Shown here: positions 43,776 to 55,262 of the stretch, one piece after another
Layout of the letters: each line of letters begins with the position of its first letter
How positions within the stretch are numbered: position 1 is the stretch's first letter
Source of the DNA: Cylindrodendrum hubeiense
Lineage: Eukaryota > Ascomycota > Sordariomycetes > Hypocreales > Nectriaceae
NCBI GenBank assembly: GCA_014621425.1
Contig: JAANBB010000036.1
Coordinates: 120,237-184,236, forward strand
Length of the DNA: 64,000 nucleotides
Direction: 5' to 3'
Program-made: the position numbers and the translations under genes
The notes under the pieces: generated by a model
Database searches by the model: none
Told to the model about the DNA's origin: nothing
What the model saw: the letters and a program-made list of their open reading frames with translations, nothing else

Positions 43776-46700
43776 TTTCCTCCCACCGCCCCCCCGATCC
43801 ATCGTGGACCACTGCATCTCATCGTATCGCATCGTGAAAAGACAACAGATGGGTTTCCCGGGTGGCCCGATGCCACTTTCGCCATTCCGGGCGGCGCTGC
43901 TGCACGGCACGTGCCAGCGGCTGCCGTGGACCTCGCAGCTGGAGCGAGGCCAAGACGGGCTGCCCAGCGACTCGGCCTCAGCCCCGCGGCAGCGTCAATG
44001 CAGGAGATGGGACGGCCGAGGGCGACGATCCAGCGGCCACGGTCGGTGACGACGACCACTGGGCGTTATTCCCGTCGTGCGAAGCATCGGCGTCACCTCA
44101 GCTGCCCCCGTCGAGACCGTCCTCGCACCAACCGTCCATTCTGCACGGCAACTGTCCCCCCGCGCGCTCGAGCGGGCACGGCCATATTGGCGGCGTTAAC
44201 GGTAGGCGTCTTGCGTTGTGATTCACGCTCACGGTGCAACGGCTCGTGAGCCCATCATCTCGAAGAAAGATCAAAAGTCTCACCTCGGCCGAGGTACAGG
44301 GCAGCGCAGTGGGTGGTGCCGGCCGGAGGATCCTGCGCTGCCTGGTATACGGGCGACGTGTTACTCCCAGGCAGCTCGAGGATTCGTGGATTCGGATCGG
44401 TTGATCGGTTCACCCAAGCTCCCGCCTCCAAAGCTTGCCATCCTCGCCATGTGAATCCCCTGTCGTCCACCTCCCGATCCCGGCGTGTTTTTTTTGCCTC
44501 CGATCCCAAATATACCCCAATCCCGGTTCCTTGTCGTTCCCACCCCTTGTGGTCCCTGGTACGTGGTTTTCCCTTCTTGCCAGAGCCAGAGGCCCGGCAA
44601 AAGGAAACCTGGAAGAAAGAAGGAGAAAGAAAAACCTTTCAAAGTGCGGCTCCGTTGTTCGTTCAGGTCGGGTAGCGGAAATCGGAAATCGTATGTACAC
44701 CTATAGGCATCGCAACACCCCGTAGACGCAGGAGTACACGCCAGCTCCAGCAGCTGACTGCCACGCTACGAGCCTCCGGGGCGGCATCCCGCGGCGCCCG
44801 GTCCCCTACCGTCCCCTGCCGACCTGCCCCCGGGCAGTTGGGGGTTGCCCTCTGAGACGGGGCCGTTCACTGGCTGGCCCCAGGTCCCTTGTACGTACGC
44901 ACATACCCAATATAGCAGTCATGGCAGTACCGCCAGGAAGCCCCCATGCCAGGGGATCCCTTCCCCCATCCGCATGTCCCCATTTCGAGGCTCCATGTCA
45001 GCTGTCGTCCGCTTGTCGTCCGCTGTCAATTCCTGCCTGTGTGGCTCGCCCCCCTTGCGGCTACAGAGGGGGCCCAGCAGCACCGGCGCCGCGGCGGCGA
45101 GCCGAGCAGGGACCAATTGTGGCCCACGCTGAACCGTGGCCTTGGGAGCGGGAAATGCGAATGAGGAGAGGGCCTCCGGGCGGGCGGCCTTGGGCGACGG
45201 GGATTGGGTCGTGGCTGTAAATTGTCCGACTCCATTTTTGGCCATGCCGTGTGCCGCCGGTGAAGGCGAATCCGGGCCTTGGGATGTGACTGGGCACCGA
45301 CTGGATGGTCTACTTGTCTTGGTCTATGGCCCGAAGGCCTATGCTCCATCGGAGGAGGGTCTGTGAACTTTCGGTGGACGTCCGCAGCGCTATCAGCGAC
45401 AGTCGCGTGCAGCGCACCGCAGCGCACCGCAGATGCATGTCCATGCTGGCGAGCTGGTACCTGACATCGACACTGCGCCGACAAGGACCACCGCTGGCAT
45501 TGGCCCTGCGCAGCTGGGTCCCTGGGACAAGAGCTACTGGGTGGACAATGGGCGGGCGATGCTGGGTGGGCAATCTAGACGGAGGCCCTGGGACTCGACA
45601 GTATGGAGTCCGGAGGCTTCCATGCGACGCTTGGACGGACAGTTGCTCTCTCGCCGGGACTGACTGGGCTGGGCTGGGGGGGTCCCTTGGGCCTCGACTC
45701 TCGCTTCCCTCTTCCAGCAACTAAACTGTCACCCTCGTCGGGCATTGCATGCACCCTGGCTCCGTCCAACTGTCCGTCCAGCTTGACCCGACACCAACAG
45801 GATGAAACCCGGTAAAAAAAAGTTGGGCAAGAAAAAAAAAATCAACCACATATATCCGCGTACAGATGACACGCGGTACGGATACGGACTGTGTACACCG
45901 AGCAACCCCCCTTGGGCACCGGAAAGCTAGACCGTCGCAGCAGAGCAAACGCAGGTCAGCAAGCAAGCGTCTCCTAGCCCTGCGCATGTATGTCAATCAC
46001 GCCCTGGGATACGATGCTGTCCGCCGATGGAGCCCCGTCCCAGGGACGACGGGCCTTTCGCTGCTGAGAATGCCCATCCCAGGCCAACCAACCAACCGGC
46101 CAACCAAGCAAGCTTCCTACGCATCCCCCTCGTCCCCCCCCTTCGCCAGGTCCGTATCCCGGGAGAGGATCCTCTTTTTTTCTTCTTTCCTCGGGCTCCT
46201 CTTGGCCGTGCTCGTCTCTTGGCCGTCGTGATGGTGATGGGCATTTCCTAGTGCCGATTGCCTGCGTTGCTTGCTTGCGTATTGCCGCCCTGCGAGTCGC
46301 TGCTGCGCCGTTGCCTCGACCTCGACACCCCCCCGGTCTCCTGTCCCCATCATCCCGGCCGTTTCTCGTTGCTCGCGCTGCTTGGCTCTCCCCTGGTCTT
46401 CCCGTCACCCTCTCTCGCTCGCGCTCTACCTGCCGGATCCTGACTGAACTGTCCTGTTCTGTTCTGTTCCCCGCCGCCCGGTTGTTGGTGGAGAGTTGAT
46501 CCATCTTTTTTAGTTTTCTGTTGCGTGTACATTTTCCACCCGTTTCCTTCGTCAAGCTTGCTCCTGGACCTCACTCGTCCTGCCTCCCTGGATCCTGCTT
46601 CGTCGTTGGCTCCATCTCGTACGCTGCTGTACACTCGGTGCTCCTTGCTCGGCGCTCCGTAACCACACCCCCTTCGTCCTCTCCACTCCCCTTCCGCTTC

Positions 46701-47089
46701 CTTTTCTCTCCCGTCTCCCGTCCCCGTCTCCCGTCTCCCGTTCTTCACGCCGTCACCTTTCCTTATTACAGGCGACCCCCGTCGGGCTGCTTTTTGCTTT
46801 TCCCTTGTTGCCTCACGCCTCGACCCTCATTGTCACTGCCGTCTCTTGTCTCTCGCCTCCGACGTCGTCTCAGTCTCGACCTCCGTCACGGTCCATCGCC
46901 CAGTCTCCCACGGCCCCTCTCAATCCTCTTGGCGCCTCCACCCCCCCCTGCTGCGTGGGTGTTATAGAGTGGCTTGCCCGCCTCCCTCTTCCCCAAAGCT
47001 CTCTCCAGCTCTCCCCCGTGCCATCGTCAGGTCTCGATTTCCCGCCCCGAGTACCTAGTGCATCGAATTCTCCGATATCTCTCATTGCA

Positions 47090-47126
47090 TTTGCCTTGCC
47101 TTGCCTTACCTTGCCTTGCCTTACCC
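47090..47126. repeat. CCTTG/CCTTA pentanucleotide repeat
   Basis: Seven near-exact copies of a TTGCC/TTACC unit in the pyrimidine-rich region upstream of Krev-1. Confidence 0.9.
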
Positions 47127-47988
47127 AGAAGCCTGCTGTCCGACTAGTCCGGCTACCAGTCCGTCAGCCCACCTCAGCCTCGGCGCAGTCCAGCCCGGTC
47201 CCTACACACCTGCCGGAGAGTTCTAGAACACCATCTTCAACACCAAGCAAGCTCTGGATCCGCTTCCAATTCAAGCCCCTCTTTGCAACTTTGGGTCCAG
47301 CGTCCACGGTCCCTCTTCGCAGTTCCCACCCGCTAAGAAAGCCACCATCGAACTACCATCGACCACCTCTACAGCACCTGGACACACTACGGAGGCCTAC
47401 CTGCGACCTGCTATCTGCTTCCCCTCTCTTCACTTTAGCTTCTCTGCCTGCCTGGACCTTCCCCCCCAAACTCTCGCTTCCTCCAGATCAAGCCAAGGCG
47501 GCGCCCGCCCAACGATTGACCCTGTCCGGCACTGGCTTTACCGTCCTTCATCCCATCTTCATCCAAATCCACTTCCGCATCCGCATCCATCGCTCGCTCC
47601 TCTTCTTCCCCCGCTTCCCCAAGACTCTTCAAGCTAGCCGCCGCGCGCGCTTCCAAATTCCCGGTCTGAGGAGCACACACTGGAACTCAAATCCGGGCAT
47701 CCCAAGCCTGACTCCCTAGTGCCTCACTCCTCGCCCAACCTCGCCTCACTCAATCGCACCTTCTTTCATCTCGCATCACTCATTTCGCCTCTCACATCTC
47801 ACCCTCATCCTCTCTGGGCGGCGTCATCCCTGGCCTCTCCAGCCTCAATTCCCTCGCCGTGTCGATCTCGCCTTCATTGTGACACAGGCCCCGGCCCGCC
47901 GACGACTTAGCCGCGCTCCCCCCGGACCTCCGATCGACGGTCCTTTTGTCTTGGGCCGTGACATTGCGACACTGCGACACCGCATCCA

Positions 47989-48019
47989 CGTCCGCGTCCG
48001 CGTCCGCGTTCCCGTCCGC
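47989..48019. repeat. GTCCGC hexanucleotide repeat
   Basis: About five copies of a GTCCGC unit about 330 bp upstream of the Krev-1 start codon. Confidence 0.85.
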
Positions 48020-48345
48020 CTCACATTCGATATCAATCCATCCAGGCGACCCCTCGCATTCACACAAAACCCCGTTAGCCGTCAATCTCCCGCCTCTCGA
48101 CTCACCAACTCATCGACTCATCGACGCTTCTCCCGCATTGACCGTCGCCCTACCCGGCTCATCCTTGCTCTGGAAACTTCTTCCTTAGCTTCTGCCCGTG
48201 CTCTGGAAGCATCGACTGCTCACTCAGCAGAATTTACTTTCTTCGCCACGAGGTTCGCTCTCAACGGCGCTGCAGCATCGTCGCCTCCGTCAGTCCCTTT
48301 CACCCCTCACATCATCATCGCAATATCGTCACAGCAGCCGTCACT

Positions 48346-49498
48346 ATGCCACGGCATTACCAGTATCAGCCGAGGTATGAATTGACCCCTGCTCCTAAAC
48401 CCTCATCGCACAATATTTTGCTAACTCTCTCCGCCTGCAGTCGTGAGCTACACGTGGTAGTTCTGGGCGCAGGTCCGTCAATGCCCATCCCAACCCTGTC
48501 CCCTCTACTCATCTTTATGTCCACTTGGCTGACTCGCTCTCCACTTCAGGTGGCGTGGGTAAGAGTTGTTTGACCGGTAAGTTGACCTTCCCTCTCCACA
48601 AGCGCCTCTTCTCCATCTTCTTGCAGAAGCTCACATGGAAAACAGCTCAGTTCGTGCATAACGAGTGGATCGAGAGCTATGATCCCACCATCGAAGACTC
48701 TTATCGCACCCAGCTTCAGGTTGATGTAAGTGTCGCACTCGTGCCGGAAATGCCTGGTTTTTGGTGTCGCGCCACCTGACCCCCTGACCCCCTGACTGAC
48801 TCGTTCTTCCAGGGGCGCCAAGTAGTTCTCGAAATGTGAGTCCTCACCCTTGGCTCTCCCGTTAGCTTGCTTTCCTGGCCGCCGAGACTGACTCAGCATC
48901 CAGCCTCGATACCGCGGGGACCGAACAATTCGGTAGGTCTTTCGTGGCCCAACAACCAACCCCAAACCCTCGTACTGACGATGGACCAGTCGCCATGAGG
49001 GACCTGTACATGAAGACCGGCCAAGGGTTTCTCCTCGTCTTCAGCATCACCTCGGCATCCTCATTGAGCGAACTGGCCGGTCTGCGAGAGGAGATTATTC
49101 GCATCAAAGACGACGAGAACATCCCAATTGTTATAGTAGGCAACAAGGCCGATCTTGAAGAAAACCGTGCAGTGCCCCGAGCCAAGGGCTTCTCCATCTC
49201 GCAGCGATGGGGGGCGCCATACTACGAGGCTAGTGCCCGAACGAGGAGTGAGTTCCCACAAGACGGTCCACCCGTCAACTTGACCCGCCCCATAACACGG
49301 CCGCATTGGGACTGACGAGCGAGCGCAGCAAACGTCGAGGAGGTCTTCATTGATCTCTGTCGGCAAATGCTGCGAAGGGACGACGAGCAACAAGCCCAGG
49401 CGGATGCAGACGACGGATACAAGTACGACCTAGGCGGTTCACACAAGCGCCGCCGTCGCCGTCGAAGAAAGGACTCCCCCCGATGCGCGATTCTGTGA
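48346..49498 (+). CDS. krev-1: Krev-1 / RSR1 (Bud1)-type Ras-like small GTPase, eight exons
   Basis: Exons 48346-48374, 48441-48472, 48550-48576, 48646-48725, 48813-48835, 48904-48932, 48990-49247 and 49329-49498 join to 215 residues. All five G motifs are present: G1 GAGGVGKS (spliced across exons 2-3), the Rap/Rsr1-type switch I YDPTIEDSY, G3 DTAGTEQF (exon 6), G4 NKADLE and G5 EASAR. The tail is highly basic (KRRRRRRRK) and ends in the CaaX box CAIL, which predicts geranylgeranylation and plasma-membrane attachment. In yeast RSR1 marks the bud site and recruits Cdc24; in filamentous fungi krev-1 affects polarity, septation and vacuole/endomembrane morphology. The splice junctions are fixed by the motif sequence and phase in every case. 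Exons 2, 3, 5 and 6 are only 23-32 bp. The start is set by MPRHYQYQPSRELHVVVLG, usual for fungal Krev-1. Confidence 0.93.
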
Positions 49499-50673
49499 AC
49501 GCGACAAATGACCAGGTGTGAAGCAACTACCACGGGATGGTATGCGAGCACCGAGGTGTTTTTACTTTATATTATTTTCTAGTTATGACTCTTACGGGAT
49601 TTGGACGACAAAAATCACTTGCGACAACAAGACGAATGATCTTCAGCAACACGGAAGGGCCTCGCGGTCCGAGAATCACGACGACTGGACCGGCGACTAA
49701 TCGACACGTCAAGTTTGGTCGAACCGGGAAGCGCAACACAGGCGAATAGAGCTATCGGATTCAATTGTTTTAGTTTGTATTCCCACAAGGCAAGTCTTGG
49801 TGTTATCGATTGGGGGAGCTATGGAGCATTGGCCCCCCGACTCTGAATTTGGCCGGGTGACGAAAATGGGCCGCAAATCTCCACTTGTATAGGCACAAAA
49901 AGAACGGCGTCTTTGGCGTTGGGAAACAAGATCCGGGAACACGGGTCAGGATATCACTGTTTTCTGGATATTGAACGTTTGGGTATTTTCCCCAGTTGAC
50001 TTGGGCCATGCTCTGGAGACGATTTACTGGGATAGGAGAGGATTGACTCGAATCCAGGACGAGACTGGATGAGTCTGAGAATCAAACACCGATGACCATC
50101 AACCTTGTAACCTTGCCTGTGACAATGTGATTGCACTTACAGCATGTACGTGCTGCCGAGGGTTGTGATGCAGCCGCATTGAACGCCAATCACGCCACAT
50201 GCCGGTGACTATTCATGACCAAGCAGATGCATCCTTGAGCCCCGGATCCTTTCAATCCTCATGATCCAACCACGCATTATTCCCCTCACTTCCCTGTCCG
50301 ACGGAGGACACGATACGAAGTCCACACCTCATGTTTGTGGAGCAGACGCGTGGTTTAAGACGTTGAATATTGCTCGGGGAGCGGCACAGCTCAGGGTCCA
50401 CACGGGCGCTTCGAAGGAGGGGAGCAAGGGCCCAATCTGGAAATATTTATGACAACCTTGTAATAGCTCCTTTGGGTAGTTTCCGCGTATTAAGTTGGTT
50501 GGTGTTGGCTGACTCTGGGGGGGAATATGTCCGGGATCCATTCTTATGCCAATCTCTATCACAACATTTTAGGGTTTCAATAGCATCCTTCGGTCTCGAC
50601 TCTTGGAAGGCTCGTTATCCTTGCTCATCAGATCATGACGACCCAACCCCGTAGGGACACCGCGAGGGTGCGT
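49499..50673. other. Intergenic between convergent genes, no gene seen
   Basis: 3' flanks of Krev-1 and of the opposing short-chain dehydrogenase. No supported frame. Confidence 0.55.
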
Positions 50674-51735
50674 TCACTTCCTCCTGAAAATCCCCCAGAT
50701 ATCTCCCAGCATGCCCAGCCACCCTCTCACATTACCCACTGCATTCAGCAGGTAAAGGTAGCGCTTCACAAAGGAATCGACGTACTCGTAGTCGTCGGCG
50801 TAGAACTCCCAGATTCCCCGTCCCTGCCCATCGCCCTCCGCATCCGCAACCGCCATGTCCTCGCCCTCCAGACCGTCCACCCCGCGCGTCTTCATGCGCG
50901 GGCCGACGACGAGAGCGCGGCCCGCAACGGCCTCGTCGGCGACCAGCCGCGTCGCCGCATCCACGACGTCGGCGACGGTGGCGGCGCCCGCGCTGCCGGA
51001 CAGGAAGATGGCCTCGGTGACTGGCGGCATCATGTGGGTCTGCGCAGTGTAGAAAGGCGCAATCATGTTGACGCGGACGCTCTTGAAGTGAGATGTGGCG
51101 CGCAGAGAGCGGAAGAGACCTAGGATGGCATGCTTGCTCATGGCGTAGTGCGTCTGGCCCGGCAGCGGCATGATGGATGCCACGGAGCCGATGAGCAGGA
51201 GGCAGCGGTCCGGCCGGGGGTTTAGCGGGAGGTAGTATAGCGCCAGGTGCGTCGTGAACATGGCTCCCGTGATGTTGACATCCAGGGTTGCGGTAGAGGG
51301 CTTGGGGAGCTTGCCATCCACGAGCACCGGGTTCTCGAAGATCTTGGACTGGGCGGGGACGATGATTCCGGCATTGGGGACCACGACATCGATGGCACCG
51401 CTAGGGCTGACCCGGACTGCTGTCTCGAACAAGCTGACCTGCGAGTCCCAGTCGGTCACATCGCAGTGCTGATAAGCAAACGTCGCCTTGGGGTAGCTGG
51501 CTCTGAGCGAGGCGATCAGCTCCTCGCCCTCGGCATCCGCCAGGTCGCCGATGACGATGTGGGCTCCCAGCGAGGCCCAGTGACGGGCCATGTGAGCGCC
51601 GAGGCCCTTGGCGCCGCCGGTCATGACAATCGTCTTGTCGCTGACTGTGGACGGGTCGTAGGGCTTGGTCACATCCACGGGCGGCGACTGGTGGATCATC
51701 TTTTGGATGCCACTCAGCGTTTGGGTGTCACTCAT
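50674..51735 (-). CDS. Short-chain dehydrogenase/reductase (SDR), single exon
   Basis: A 353-residue protein of the classical SDR family, which oxidises or reduces alcohols and ketones with NAD(P)(H). The Rossmann motif TGGAKGLG is at residues 39-46, preceded by a leader of about 30 residues. NAD-binding acidic residues lie in VIGDLADAEG, and the adenine-site Asp in HCDVTDWDS. The structural NAG appears in VVPNAGII and the catalytic Ser in LLIGSVAS. The active-site YxxxK is YAMSK. The C-terminal 100 residues are longer than in minimal SDRs and include a Gly/Asp-rich insert (GLEGEDMAVADAEGDG) and ADDYEYVDSFVKRYLYLL. The layout resembles fungal 15-hydroxyprostaglandin dehydrogenase-like proteins. 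The substrate is unknown, no signal peptide is seen, and the frame is intact. Confidence 0.9.
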   Translation of the reverse strand: MSDTQTLSGIQKMIHQSPPVDVTKPYDPSTVSDKTIVMTGGAKGLGAHMARHWASLGAHIVIGDLADAEGEELIASLRASYPKATFAYQHCDVTDWDSQVSLFETAVRVSPSGAIDVVVPNAGIIVPAQSKIFENPVLVDGKLPKPSTATLDVNITGAMFTTHLALYYLPLNPRPDRCLLLIGSVASIMPLPGQTHYAMSKHAILGLFRSLRATSHFKSVRVNMIAPFYTAQTHMMPPVTEAIFLSGSAGAATVADVVDAATRLVADEAVAGRALVVGPRMKTRGVDGLEGEDMAVADAEGDGQGRGIWEFYADDYEYVDSFVKRYLYLLNAVGNVRGWLGMLGDIWGIFRRK

Positions 51736-52554
51736 CTTGCCGGCTGCGTTGTTGGGCCGTGGGAAGCTGTAGACGAGGTTGCCCTGCTTCGGGAGGTGAA
51801 TTGACTGCCGGTTTACAGCAAAAGACGTTGCAAAGTCGGAATTTTAGGACTCTCCGGCAGTTGAAGGGGGAGCTTACCGCCCGACGAAGCTGTCCAATAT
51901 CGGGTGGGGCCTCGACTGTTCGGGCTTAGTCTACAGCTGTGGGATAATAAATAGTCTGGCGTAGTGCACAACTGAGAGGGTCTGGAGCTGCACATAGCAA
52001 TGACGTGTAATTTGTCAAAGTATTTGCCATAGCTACGCCGCAATCCATCCCATCGCTTTTCTATATTCACAAATGGTTTGACACATCTCTTGTCCCGTGC
52101 AGCCAAGGGTTCATCAGACCCGCCTGATCTGTCAGACACAGGCGAACAACCTGGCAATTGGGTACAGGGGATGGCTCCGGGTCCAACTTAGGCCCGGAGC
52201 CCTGAATATGTCATGACGGAGAGCGCCACATTAGTCGTCTCTGCAGTGAAAGAATGCTATCCATGAAAGAGGGACGCCCGGCCAATGGGTCGAGATGGTA
52301 TGTGTAAGTGTTAGTGGGGCCGACAAATAACGATGACACTGTATACTGGCTACCGTAGGCGACAACACGGGCTTTGCTCTCAATATATATCATAGACTAT
52401 GACGATAAGATCCCCGGACTGAGACTCAACGCTGCTGCAGGCAAAATGAGTAGAGACGAGGTGTCAGGAGACAGAAAAAAGGCTGCACACAGGTACAAGC
52501 ACGTTACATTCGGATAACAGCTCAGCAGAGGCGCGTCTCGTTCATTTTGTGACG

Positions 52555-52605
52555 CATAACTAACACTAGTTTTGAGAACTATCGACTTTATGTGGTTCTG
52601 CTCTG
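52555..52605. repeat. Dispersed repeat segment, copy A
   Basis: The segment contains TTTATGTGGTTCTGCTCTG. It shares a nearly identical core with copy B (53330-53362) and a looser match, including TTGAGAAnTATnGACT, with copy C (55222-55262). These look like old divergent copies of one element. Confidence 0.45.
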
Positions 52606-53329
52606 TTGACCCTCTTCTATCCCTGGAGCATTGAGGAATACAGCCAATACAGTCGCTAATTTCTATCTTCGCAGCGGATCCCCGGCGGCATGCAGCAACC
52701 CCACTGAGGCCCATCTCAGTCCCGTGCACGGCCAAAGGTCCACCAGACCTTGCCTAAAGTGTAAGACGAAGTTCTACGATCATGTAGCCAGTCGAAGTAG
52801 TAGTCCCACCACTCCTAACAGGTATGGGAATACTTGACCCGAAACAGTGTTGAGCGCCTGGTCGTCGCTCTCTCACAAGCAATATAGACACTACGAGGCA
52901 TCCCGAGACCACGAAACGTAGGTTCTTTCAATCTTCACTTAATCCTCAGCTGTGAATGTCATGATATGGGCAACGCTCTCGACTGTAGCCTTTGGGCCCA
53001 TGTTGAATTGGACCTCAACACTGGAGATGATGGCAGATAACTCTGTGATTTCAGGGCCGGCTGCTGCGGTAGTCGTCGTCTCCGCCGTCGTGGAGACGCA
53101 GTTGAAGAATAATTGGTTGCAAGATTCGTCAAAAACGGCACCCCGGCGAGTGGCAAGGAACCAATGATGGAAAGAACCGGGAATATGTAGCAGGCGAACC
53201 AACCGAGCAAGCGCAGTACACTACATGATGAACAGTAAACAAGGCCACACGCTAACTATAAATAATGCCTGTTTCAAGTATTGGCTCGGCTAAGACGCGC
53301 CGTTCATCTTGTGGAACGGTGCTATGAAG

Positions 53330-53362
53330 AAGCTATTGGTTTTATGTGGTTCTGTGCTGTTG
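53330..53362. repeat. Dispersed repeat segment, copy B
   Basis: The core TTTATGTGGTTCTGTGCTG differs from copy A at only about two positions over 22 bases. The upstream flank (GCGCCGTTCATCTTGTG) also resembles that of copy A (GTTCATTTTGTG). Confidence 0.45.
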
Positions 53363-55221
53363 CGCTCCCGACCTCCCCGCGAAAGCTAAAATCGCCGCCC
53401 ATACAAACGCGATTATAGACCTTAAAGGATCCTCTCTTAGGGAATGCGCCAACCCCGCTACTGGCAAACTACTCGATATATATCTGGGGTGCCAAGAGTT
53501 ACAACCAGTGTCTACGACGCACTTTGAAGTGCAGTGAATGAATAGTAAGGGAGGCAACTCAATCGGCTATTTTCATCGGTCCGTTCCTCAGCACGGTCAA
53601 ATATCCACTTAGTCTCGCCGAGTTGAGGCAAAATTCTATGGCCATGTCACTGATTCCAATGAACGGCGCCAAAGTCCAGGGCGGCGATGACCACAAACTA
53701 AGTCGTATTATATCGAGCAGCGGGTCGTCGTGCGTTGATGCAAGACTGCAATCCCAAGGTATCCAAAGAGCACGTACCGTAATATATGTAAGACCCAGCA
53801 TCCACCACACAGCTAATTGCCAGCTGATATCCAGGCTTACTTCCCTCGCACGACCGAAAATCCTGAAGTTCCCGCATAGTTTCCAGGGCAAAGCTGGGGC
53901 TCAAGGATGAGGTTTTCAGAAACCCGCAGCCAACCATGGCCTTAGGGGTTTTCTACCGGGACCATCAGGTACCAGCTATCAGTCTACTGCCATAGCCTCA
54001 CATGCAATCTCGACGCGATTACCCTTACCTTCAGTAACTCCTTATCATCACAAGACCTTTAACGCTTCGCTACTCTAACATTCTATCAATCTCCAACATC
54101 CATTATCCACTGTACCCTTTGATTCCATCAGTCAAAACTTTACCATGTTCCCGATTCCCGCAACCCGTTACCCAGTGAGCATCACACCTCGATCAACGTA
54201 CCGACCATTTCGGTTTTTAGAGATAGATATAAGTTCTACAATGTAGGTAAAATGGCATGGCAGACGCTTTCAGGATAGCGTCAACGAGTTCACATAAAGC
54301 CAGAGTCCAGCACATTTCGAATCGGAGCATCGGTCACTAAAAGTAGCCAGACGCTGAGATCATATTTCTTCCCATGAAGAAGCGAAAGGGAGACTCGTCT
54401 CGGGAACGAGCATCGTCAGTGAAGAAGAAACAATGTCATCACCGCCACGAAATCGTTTCACCTGTCAACCTTCCTCATCACAAGCAATGTTACAGCTTTC
54501 ACTACTGCCAGCTGTGTGAGTGTGACCCTGAGGGATTTCTAGCGGCGTAGCGTTCGGCAGAGCTACAGAAAGCCGATGGCAATGGGGAGGTGATTGTCGG
54601 GGACGGCAAGAACAGATCGAAACAGAACCTCGAGGGCGAAGCTTAGGATGATGAAGCAATGAATATTGAGATTATCTGGAAATATGACATAAAGGTCCTT
54701 GCAACGATGCGAAGAAATACAGCAAAGACGTTCGCCACAACTCGTATACAGATAGGATAAAGTATGTCCATCGAATTAGCTCTTGTCGATGTAGGTATGG
54801 TCGAAGCCCATACAGATCCAGCTCACGGAAAGAAAACAAATTGGTCAAGAACATAGGTATGCCTATCCCTCAAGCTAATAGAGTAATGCTGCCAATGGTG
54901 ATGAATTCAGACTCGATCTGTGCTGCGATAGACGTTGTGAAGGTCATGATGGGGCCGAAGAATAGCTAGTTGGGGTAGTCATCGGGTCCTCGGAGTCAAA
55001 TAGTTGGTAGGTATTGACAGACCCACCAAGAGCTCTGATCGGGCTTGCACAGTCCTTTGGCAGAAGTAAAAGGGGTCTGCTTAAGAAGCAAAGATAGCAC
55101 GATGGGGATCTTTAAACATGCATAGCGGTAAACTGAACAGCCCTACGCTGCAATGACCAAAGAGGCTAGATAGAGATTACATAGCACATCTGAAGAGTTG
55201 GCTCAGGCACACTATTCAATG

Positions 55222-55262
55222 ATGCATCAGCTAGCACAGTATTGAGAATTATTGACTCTAGG
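55222..55262. repeat. Dispersed repeat segment, copy C
   Basis: Contains ATTGAGAATTATTGACT, similar to copy A (TTGAGAACTATCGACT) with C-to-T differences, and a more distant 3' part. Confidence 0.35.

Larger units (their letters stand above)
40277..48345. other. 8-kb gene-poor stretch, GC- and pyrimidine-rich toward the right
   Basis: I find no supportable gene between the Pro/Ser-rich membrane protein and Krev-1. Long frames such as 46521-46967, 46805-47719 and 47879-48385 are Pro/Ser/Leu-rich translations of CT-rich DNA with no motif. The strand bias toward C and T in the last 2 kb suggests the promoter and long 5' leader of Krev-1. Local simple repeats are listed separately. Non-coding RNAs cannot be excluded. 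Confidence 0.5.

Noticed and set aside
46805..47719. A 304-codon plus-strand frame
   Set aside because: It is a Pro/Ser/Leu-rich translation of CT-rich DNA, with no motif, overlapping other open frames and lying in the likely leader region of Krev-1.
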